Source of the DNA: Planctomycetota bacterium
Lineage (GTDB): Bacteria; Planctomycetota; UBA1135; UBA2386
Direction: 5' to 3'
DNA: 13,346 nucleotides
NCBI GenBank assembly: GCA_020425915.1
Contig: JAGQQZ010000727.1
Location: 1 to 13,346, forward strand
Positions 5,444-11,427 of this stretch are shown one piece after another. Below the pieces are notes generated by a model. It did no database searches and had not been told where the DNA came from. It saw nothing but the letters and a program-made list of their open reading frames with translations. Every line of letters begins with the position of its first letter. Positions within the stretch are counted from its first letter, which is position 1. The position numbers were made by a program, and so were the translations under genes.

Positions 5444-6581
5444 GCCGCCGATGACCCGACCGACCCCTCGCGCACTCGTCTTCGCCGCAGCCATCGCCGC
5501 GGCTTTGCTCTCCGGCCGCCATGCGATCGCGCAGGCTGCCGCCAAGGCGGCTCCCTCGATCGTCGACGGCGAGGCCCAGGTCGTCGATGCGTTCTCCCGC
5601 GCTCGCGACTGGATCCATCACGACCTGTTCGTCGAGACCGAGTTCGACTCGGACGGGGACGGCGAGAAGGACCGGATGCACGTCTGCGTCACGCGGCAGA
5701 AGCAGACCGACACCGAGGGGCTGAAGGTGCCGGTGATCTACGAGACGAGCCCGTACTTCTCCGGCGTCGCGAACGCCGACCTGAAGCGGCACTTCTGGAA
5801 CCCGTCGCAGGAGCTCGGCGAGAAACCGAAGGCCCGCGAGTTCCCGCCGGAGATCCCGTACATGCCACGCCGCGCGGAACTCTCGCGGTCGCTCGTTCGC
5901 ACGTGGGTGCCACGCGGGTTCGCCGTCGTCCACTCGTCTTCGCCGGGCACGGGTCGTTCGCAGGGTTGTCCGACGATCGGCGGCGAGAACGAAGCGCTCG
6001 CGCCGAAGGCCGTCATCGACTGGCTCAACGGCCGCGCCAAGGGATACACCGAGCCGTTCGGCGGCAACGAGGTCGAAGCGTACTGGTGCACGGGCAAGGT
6101 CGGCATGACCGGCACGTCCTACAACGGCACGTTGCCGATCGCCGCCGCGACCACCGGCGTCGAGGGTCTCGAAGCGATCATCCCGATCGCGCCGAACACT
6201 TCGTACTACCACTACTACCGCTCCAACGGACTGGTGCGGCACCCCGGCGGCTACATGGGCGAGGACATCGACGTCCTCTACGACTTCGTCAACAGCGGCA
6301 ACCCCGAGCGGCGCGACTGGTGCAACCAGCACGTGCGCGACGAACTGCTGATGGTGCAGCAGGATCGCGCGACCGGCGACCTCAACGAGTTCTGGTCCGG
6401 CCGCGACTACGCCAACCACCTCGAGAAGGTGCACGCCGCGCTGTTCATGGCGCACGGGTTCAACGACTGGAACGTCATGCCCGAGCACAGCGTCCGCATC
6501 TACGAGGCGTGGAAACGCATGGGGCTACCGTGCGAGGTCTACTTCCACCAGCAGGGTCACGGCGGAGAGCCGCCGCTCTAA
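5442..6581 (+). CDS. S15-family Xaa-Pro dipeptidyl-peptidase-like hydrolase, catalytic part, cut by in-frame TAA
   Basis: An exported CocE/NonD/PepX-type alpha/beta hydrolase; 379 codons precede the TAA. The signal peptide runs from residue 1 to about 30 (ALVFAAAIAAALLSGRHAIA, cleavage before QAAAK). The family entry motif FVETEFDSDGDGEKDRMHV is at about 63-81. The PepX core carries GMTGTSYNGT with the nucleophile Ser226, AHGFNDWNV with Asp342 and QQGHGGEPPL with His373, so the whole triad lies before the stop. Enzymes of this family are usually about 560-680 residues with a C-terminal jelly-roll domain. Here that domain continues in the same frame beyond the stop (6582-7298), so the gene is interrupted by one nonsense codon rather than by a frameshift. 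Start 5442 or 5451; neither has a ribosome binding site. The family cleaves peptides or acyl esters; the real substrate cannot be told. If the stop is real, the product lacks the jelly-roll and is probably unstable or altered; if it is a sequence error, the gene is intact. Confidence 0.85.
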   Translation: MPPMTRPTPRALVFAAAIAAALLSGRHAIAQAAAKAAPSIVDGEAQVVDAFSRARDWIHHDLFVETEFDSDGDGEKDRMHVCVTRQKQTDTEGLKVPVIYETSPYFSGVANADLKRHFWNPSQELGEKPKAREFPPEIPYMPRRAELSRSLVRTWVPRGFAVVHSSSPGTGRSQGCPTIGGENEALAPKAVIDWLNGRAKGYTEPFGGNEVEAYWCTGKVGMTGTSYNGTLPIAAATTGVEGLEAIIPIAPNTSYYHYYRSNGLVRHPGGYMGEDIDVLYDFVNSGNPERRDWCNQHVRDELLMVQQDRATGDLNEFWSGRDYANHLEKVHAALFMAHGFNDWNVMPEHSVRIYEAWKRMGLPCEVYFHQQGHGGEPPL

Positions 6582-7298
6582 CTCCGGAACCGTTGGTTCA
6601 CGCATTTCCTGCTCGGCGTCGACAACGGCGTCGAGAAGGGCCCGCGGAGCTGGGTCGTGCGCGAGGACGACCGCCCGAACCGCCCGACGTCGTACGCCGA
6701 CTACCCGAACCCGGAGGCGAAGCCGGTCGTGTTGTTCCCGAGCAGCAGCGACGGCGCGAGCGGCACTCTGGGAACACAGCCCGACGCCGACGGTGGACGC
6801 GAGTCCCTGATCGACGACGTATCGATCTCGGGGCGTGAACTCGCCAAGGCCGAGGACTCGAAGCACCGGTTGCTGTTCGTGACGCCGGAGCTGACCAAGC
6901 CGATCCACCTGTCCGGAACTGCGCGCGTCAAGATCCGACTCGCATCGAGCAAGCCGGCCGCGAATCTGTCGGTCTGGCTCATCTCCCTGCCCTGGAGTGG
7001 CGGCGGCATCCACGGCAACGTCATCACCCGCGGCTGGGCCGACCCCCAGAACCACGAGTCGCTCGAGCACGGCGAACCGCTCGAACCGGGCAAGTTCTAC
7101 GACCTCGAGTTCGCCCTCCAACCCGACGACGAGGTGGTGTTCAGCGGTCAGCGGATCGGCCTGATGATCTTCTCGAGCGACCGCGACTTCACGCTCTGGC
7201 CCGAGCCGGGGACGAAGCTCACGATCGACCTCGCCGGCACGTCGCTCGAACTCCCGGTCGTCGGCGGCGCGAGCGCATTCGAAGCCGCGACCGAGTAG
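6582..7298 (+). pseudogene. Detached C-terminal part of the S15 hydrolase (PepX_C jelly-roll)
   Basis: Directly after the TAA at 6579-6581 and in the same frame, the sequence continues as LRNRWFTHFLLGVDNGVEKG, the normal PepX continuation from the catalytic His region into the C-terminal domain. It then runs through SWVVREDDRPNRP, the beta-rich stretch LSGTARVKIRLASSKPAANLSVWLISLP, ITRGWADPQNHES and FYDLEFALQPDDEVVFSGQRIGLMIFSSDRDF to TAG at 7296-7298. These are hallmark motifs of the PepX C-terminal galactose-binding-like sandwich. No decay is visible after the stop: one nonsense codon, frame kept, motifs intact. The first usable in-frame start is GTG at 6657 with no good ribosome binding site, and it would omit the linking segment. 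Separate translation therefore seems unlikely. The glycosylase gene begins one base after its stop. Confidence 0.8.
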
Positions 7299-7299
7299 C

Positions 7300-8208
7300 G
7301 TGCCCGAACTGCCCGACGTCGCGAACTACGTCGAGGCGCTCGAGGGCTTCACGCTCGGACGTGAACTGCGAGTCTTCGAGCTGTCGAATCCGTTCGTGCT
7401 GCGCACGGTCGAACCCGGACCGAACGACCTCGTCGGCCGACGCGTCGAGGGGTACCGACGGTTCGGCAAGCGGATCGTGTTCGCGTTCGAGGACGAGTTG
7501 TTCCTCGTTCTGCATCTGATGATCGCCGGGAGGTTGCGCTGGCGCGCGCTCGACGCGAAAGGCCCTGGCGGACCGAAGCGGACGCTCGCGAACCTGACGT
7601 TCGACGACGGCCGGCTGTGGCTGACCGAGGTGTCGTCGCGCAAGCGCGCCTCGCTGCACGTCGTGCGCGGCGAGGATGCGCTCGAGCCGTTCCGACGCGC
7701 GGGTCTCGAGGTGCTCGATGCGGACTTCGACTCGTTCCGGGCGGCGCTGACCGCCCAGAACCGAACGCTGAAGCGCGCCATGACCGATCCACGCATTCTG
7801 AGCGGCATCGGCAACGCATACTCCGACGAGATCCTGTTCCACGCGCGGCTGTCGCCCGTCGTTCTGACCTCGCGCCTTTCGGACGCGGAGTTGCTCCGAC
7901 TGTTCGAAGCGACGCGCACGACGCTGACGGTGTGGACCGACCGACTCCGCGCCGAGGTCGGTGATGGATTCCCCGAAAAGGTGACCGCGTTCCACCCGGA
8001 GATGGCCGTGCACGGTCGCTACCGCGAGCCCTGCCGCGCGTGCGGCAAACCGATCCAGCGGATCCGCTACGCCAACAACGAGTGCAACTACTGCGCGGAG
8101 TGCCAGAACGCCGGACGTCTGCTGGCCGACCGAGGTCTCTCGCAGCTCATGCGAAAGGACTGGCCGAAGACCCTCGAGGAACTCGAGGAGCTGCGCGGCG
8201 GCGATTGA
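7300..8208 (+). CDS. mutM: Fpg/Nei-family DNA glycosylase (formamidopyrimidine-DNA glycosylase type)
   Basis: A 302-residue bifunctional base-excision-repair glycosylase that removes oxidised bases and nicks the abasic site. After Met removal the N-terminus is PELPDV, with the catalytic Pro and Glu. Further conserved points are Lys57 (RRFGKRIV), HLMIAGRLRW (intercalating Met74 region), and the helix-two-turn-helix LKRAMTDPRILSGIGNAYSDEIL (about residues 157-179). A C-terminal zinc finger has C245-C248 and C265-C268 (CRACGKPIQR ... NYCAECQ), and C262 is an extra Cys. The tail GRLLADRGLSQLMRKDWPKT identifies a subfamily whose finger reads RYANNE.NYC..CQ rather than the E. coli MutM form, so Nei-like or another specificity is possible; hence the symbol is approximate. 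Start is GTG at 7300, only one base after the S15 frame's TAG, so translation is probably coupled to it. It is the last gene of the plus-strand group and meets the LamG gene head-on. Confidence 0.9.
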   Translation: MPELPDVANYVEALEGFTLGRELRVFELSNPFVLRTVEPGPNDLVGRRVEGYRRFGKRIVFAFEDELFLVLHLMIAGRLRWRALDAKGPGGPKRTLANLTFDDGRLWLTEVSSRKRASLHVVRGEDALEPFRRAGLEVLDADFDSFRAALTAQNRTLKRAMTDPRILSGIGNAYSDEILFHARLSPVVLTSRLSDAELLRLFEATRTTLTVWTDRLRAEVGDGFPEKVTAFHPEMAVHGRYREPCRACGKPIQRIRYANNECNYCAECQNAGRLLADRGLSQLMRKDWPKTLEELEELRGGD

Positions 8209-8220
8209 AGGACCACCGCG

Positions 8221-8277
8221 CGTGCTCGACGCAGGATGCTCCGGCGCCGCACCTCCGACGCACCCAGCGTCGACACG
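8221..8277. terminator. Inverted repeat between convergent genes, candidate bidirectional terminator
   Basis: CGTGCTCGACGC (8221-8232) pairs with GCGTCGACACG (8267-8277): seven base pairs, a one-base bulge, then four more. The loop of 34 bases contains the palindrome CGGCGCCG. It sits in the 69-base gap between the glycosylase stop and the LamG stop, where a shared terminator is expected. No T-run is seen and the loop is long, so strength is uncertain. Confidence 0.35.
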
Positions 8278-11277
8278 TCAGTAGCCGACAGTCGCCCGGA
8301 CACCGTTCGAGAGCGCGGCGCCGAGCGGAGTCGTGCCGGGGGCGAGCACCGCGCCCTGCATGAACATCGTGAACCCGACGAGGCCTGTTTGACCCAATTC
8401 GAAGTTCACGGTCACGACCGTGGACTGCGATCCGCTGATCCCCGCGGGGAGCGACCCGAGATTTCCGGTCGTCAGCAGGTAGCAACCGTCCAAACCGATG
8501 CCCGTGCCGGTCAAGTCGAGGTCCGGATTACTCACGCCCATGATCACAGCAACGGCGAACGACGACCCAGGCAATCCATCGAGACGCATCTCCCATGTCG
8601 AACCGAGGACGGGAACGTTCAACGACTCGAGCGTGAGCTGAAGGTCGAGATCCTCGAAAGCACCATCCCAGAACTCGTACACCGCGCCCGGACTCGCAAC
8701 CGGTAGCGCGGAGAAGTCCTGCTCGGCCGGTGTGCTGAAGAGGAATCCGTCGGACACACCGATCAGAGCCTCCGAGTTGCCGTCGTAGTACCCGATGCTC
8801 TCGTCGAACAACGCCGTTCCGACCAGCGTGACCGTGATCGAGTCGTCGTCGAATAACGTCGCCTGAAACGTGATCGGTTGGCTCCCAGCATACTGCGCGA
8901 CATCGCCCCACGTGAATCGCGAGAACCCGGGCCCCGACTTCTGGTAGATCGCGCCTCCGACTCCTCCCCCTACGATCAAGTCGCTCCAGAACGGCGCGAT
9001 CGTCGGATGCGATTCGGCCAAGAACGACGCGACATCGGGAACCGAATCCGTCGAATCGGAACTCGGCGGCAAGATGCGTCCATTCGTGTCCAGGTCGACC
9101 GTGCTCGAATCGCTTCCACCCGGAAAAGTGAACATGAATCCGAGATTGAATGGACCCGCAATCAAGTCATCGCCGCTGGCCACGATCACCGCTCCGAAGT
9201 CGGGATCGAATGCGTCAGCGACGTCGCTGACGGTGTAGACCCCTGATCCACCTTGCACGAATCGGATCGAACGGCGGCACGCCTGCCCATGTTTCGTGGC
9301 AGCCGCGCGGACCGGCATGTTCGAGCTGACGTCGTAACCGCTGCCGTTCGGAGAGAACAACAGCATCGCGTCGGGACCGAACGGATTCACGAGATCGAAC
9401 GCCACGTGCTCGTAGATCGTGGATCCACCCCCCGTCAACGGAGCCCCCTCGGGGATCGCCGAGAGGTCCGTCGGCCCAGGGCCGGAGACGCCGCCACCTT
9501 CGGACGCGCCGATAACGGGGATCGACGAGGGAATACCACTCGGATAGACAAATCGGAACGAACCGTCCGGATACAGCTGGGCTTGGATACGAAACAAGTC
9601 CGAACCCAAGTAGAAGCGAGCGCACTCCCATGTGATCAAAGCAACGTCTGGTAGCGCCTGGAAGTAGACGTCGTCGGCAACTCCGAGAAGCGTCATGTCG
9701 TACCAGAACGGGTACAGCGCCGACGGGTTGTTTCGTAGCGTGGAAACCAACGGAACATGGTCGCTCCAAGCGGCCGGAGGGATGTAAATCACTCCATTAC
9801 TGTCCACGTCGACCGTGGAGGTCGTCGTGCCGTCCGGGAACGCGAACGGGAAGCCGAGCGCGAGAGATTCGATCGTGTCGTCGCCTGCTCCCTGCGCCGT
9901 GCCGATGTGGGGATCGAAGAAGCTGTCGCCCGTGCGCTCTGGATCGGTGGACTCCACGGATACCGAGCTTCCGAGAGCGGCGTGATTCGCGTTCGCCGAG
10001 CGGTCGAACACGGTTTGCGAACGTCCGTCCATGTCGTAGCAGGCGATGAGACTGGCCTCGCCGAGGGGGTTTGCCAGCGCCCACATGTTGTCGAGGATCT
10101 GCGATGCGGACCTCGCGCTCCCCCAGACGCGAACGTCGTCGAGCATGCCTTGCCAGAAACGATCCGCTCCGGTGCCTTGCTTGCCGATGACGAAAGTCTC
10201 GGCACCAGACCCCAGAGCCCCGAAGTGCGACCCAACTCCGTCCGATTGGCCGTTCAAGTAGAACCGAAACGTCGTCGGCGTCACCACGATCGCGACGTGG
10301 TTCCACTGGTCAGCCGGCAACGTCGTGTTGGCCTGGAACCAAGAAGACTCGTTGGCATGGAAGAGGCGGGGCTTGCCGTTCAGCAACTGGAAAACGAATT
10401 CATGACTGCCACCGAACCCGGTTCCGCGCGCACAAATGGTGCGCTCGCCGGTGATCGCGGTCGGATGGACCCACGCCTCGATCGTGAAGTTGAATGGCAA
10501 GTCGAACGCACTGCCACCGGGACCCGTCGCTCGGTCGTCGATCCCGTCGAATTCGAGCGCCTCTCCAAGTGGGTGCGGCGGAGTTGGCGTCGGGTCGACA
10601 AGCTCGCTCGTAGCCGTCGTACCGAGTACTGCGTCGAGCCCATTCCCTGAAGTGTCCAGTAGGGTCTGCCCGATGACGCAGTCGAACTCATAGCGCGCGA
10701 CGAGTCCGGGCGAGCCGAGCCCGCACCCGTGGACGCCGCTCCGAATCTCCGACTCCGTCCGCGCCACGCTCCAGACGCGGACGTCGTCGAGACGACCATG
10801 CCAGAAGTTGTCCGTAAAGACGGAGCCTTGCTTGCCTAGCGTGAACGGCATTGCGCTCGCCGCGAGTGTCTGGCTGTGGGTCCCGTTCCCGTCCGGGTGA
10901 CCATTCAAATAGAATCGGTATGTCGTCGACGTCACGACTACGGCAACGTGGTTCCACTCGCCGGCCGGCACTATCGAGTTCGCTTCGAACCACGCGCCAC
11001 CGGCATGCCGGAGCCGCGGCCGGCCGTCGAAGAGCTGGAACGCGTATTCACCACTGAGCCCGCTGAAGCCGTCGCCACGCCCACAGATCGAATCTTGCCC
11101 GACGGTCGTCGTCGGATTGATCCAGGCTTCCAGCGTGTAGTTGCCCGAGAAATCGAAGAGGCCGCCCCCGGGCCCGGTCGCACGGTCGGCGATACCGTCG
11201 AACGCCAGATTCCCGCCGGACTGAGCGTGCAAGCCCGTGGTGACGACGAGGAGGGAAAGAGCAACGCGAAGCTGCAT
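8278..11277 (-). CDS. Large secreted protein: two LamG-like domains, two repeated beta domains, planctomycete C-terminal domain
   Basis: A 999-residue exported protein. The ATG at 11277 follows AAGGA by 6 bases and opens a signal peptide (MQLRVALSLLVVTTGLHA, cut before QS, residue 19). Domains in order: LamG-like jelly rolls at about 21-225 and 237-437, each with LAFDGI/LEFDGIDDRATGPGG, YTLEAW/FTIEAW, ICGRG/ICARG, EWNHVAVVV/QWNHVAIVV, YRFYLNG/FRFYLNG and LDDVRVW. A related pair of beta domains follows at about 452-637 and 683-870, sharing GDDTIESLALGFPFAFPDGTTTSTVDVDSNG against GDDLIAGPFNLGFMFTFPGG ... STVDLDTNG, then PFWYD/PFWSD; these resemble nidogen-like (NIDO) units. The C-terminal domain at about 889-999 reads FAVAVIMGVS ... 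GIGLDGCYLLTTGN ... FMQGAVL ... LSNGVRATVG. LamG-like folds bind glycans or proteins in other systems; here surface or matrix binding is only an inference. No catalytic motif seen. Its DNA is lower in G+C (57-63% in four hand-counted lines). Alone in its transcript, by spacing. Confidence 0.86.
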   Translation of the reverse strand: MQLRVALSLLVVTTGLHAQSGGNLAFDGIADRATGPGGGLFDFSGNYTLEAWINPTTTVGQDSICGRGDGFSGLSGEYAFQLFDGRPRLRHAGGAWFEANSIVPAGEWNHVAVVVTSTTYRFYLNGHPDGNGTHSQTLAASAMPFTLGKQGSVFTDNFWHGRLDDVRVWSVARTESEIRSGVHGCGLGSPGLVARYEFDCVIGQTLLDTSGNGLDAVLGTTATSELVDPTPTPPHPLGEALEFDGIDDRATGPGGSAFDLPFNFTIEAWVHPTAITGERTICARGTGFGGSHEFVFQLLNGKPRLFHANESSWFQANTTLPADQWNHVAIVVTPTTFRFYLNGQSDGVGSHFGALGSGAETFVIGKQGTGADRFWQGMLDDVRVWGSARSASQILDNMWALANPLGEASLIACYDMDGRSQTVFDRSANANHAALGSSVSVESTDPERTGDSFFDPHIGTAQGAGDDTIESLALGFPFAFPDGTTTSTVDVDSNGVIYIPPAAWSDHVPLVSTLRNNPSALYPFWYDMTLLGVADDVYFQALPDVALITWECARFYLGSDLFRIQAQLYPDGSFRFVYPSGIPSSIPVIGASEGGGVSGPGPTDLSAIPEGAPLTGGGSTIYEHVAFDLVNPFGPDAMLLFSPNGSGYDVSSNMPVRAAATKHGQACRRSIRFVQGGSGVYTVSDVADAFDPDFGAVIVASGDDLIAGPFNLGFMFTFPGGSDSSTVDLDTNGRILPPSSDSTDSVPDVASFLAESHPTIAPFWSDLIVGGGVGGAIYQKSGPGFSRFTWGDVAQYAGSQPITFQATLFDDDSITVTLVGTALFDESIGYYDGNSEALIGVSDGFLFSTPAEQDFSALPVASPGAVYEFWDGAFEDLDLQLTLESLNVPVLGSTWEMRLDGLPGSSFAVAVIMGVSNPDLDLTGTGIGLDGCYLLTTGNLGSLPAGISGSQSTVVTVNFELGQTGLVGFTMFMQGAVLAPGTTPLGAALSNGVRATVGY
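8668..9924 (-). repeat. Two homologous NIDO-like coding units in the LamG protein
   Basis: Units at about 9924-9367 and 9231-8668 encode related beta domains (residues 452-637 and 683-870). Both begin with a GDD..., proceed to the STVD.D.NG strand, a Pro-Phe-Trp (PFWYD/PFWSD) block and a Trp-containing strand (ITWECA/FTWGDV). Divergence at the protein level is considerable, so the duplication is old. Confidence 0.6.
9967..11217 (-). repeat. Tandem duplication of the LamG-like coding unit
   Basis: Units at about 11217-10603 and 10569-9967 encode LamG-like domains that align from DGI.DRATGPGG through LDDVRVW. Short stretches are still almost identical at DNA level (for example the ACGTCGTCGAG runs near 10783 and 10135). 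The closeness suggests a duplication more recent than that of the beta domains further downstream. Confidence 0.75.
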
Positions 11278-11427
11278 CGGTGGTCCTTTTGCTATGGCAT
11301 GTGACTTTGCCTCAGGCTCGAACAATCCGCCGACTGGTGCAAGGATCGATCCAGGGACGCCGCCATCATGATGCGCGCAACCGAATCCTCGTCATGCGCA
11401 ACCGCATCGAGGCGGACGACGTAGCGA
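11278..11427 (-). other. Intergenic region upstream of the LamG gene
   Basis: These 150 bases lie between the hydrolase-like gene's stop and the LamG gene's ATG. AAGGA on the minus strand (11284-11288) is the LamG ribosome binding site. About 20 bases after the hydrolase stop a short hairpin (ATGCG at 11394-11398 and CGCAT at 11403-11407, 4-base loop) is the only terminator candidate. GCGCAACCG occurs twice (11375-11383 and 11396-11404). No convincing promoter or ORF. Confidence 0.35.

Noticed and set aside
5328..6488. 386-codon minus-strand ORF opposite the S15 gene
   Set aside because: It covers the S15 triad region antisense and shows no family motif.
6579..6581. Selenocysteine- or pyrrolysine-type recoding of the stop
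   Set aside because: The codon is TAA, not TGA or TAG, and no hairpin element was evident just downstream.
6657..7298. Independent 213-residue gene starting at GTG 6657
   Set aside because: It begins in the middle of PepX continuation sequence already in frame from 6582 and has no convincing ribosome binding site; better read as the detached C-terminus of the S15 hydrolase.
11375..11404. GCGCAACCG direct repeats as an attachment site or CRISPR-like array
   Set aside because: Only two 9-base copies with a 12-base gap, and no adjacent integrase, transposase or cas gene.
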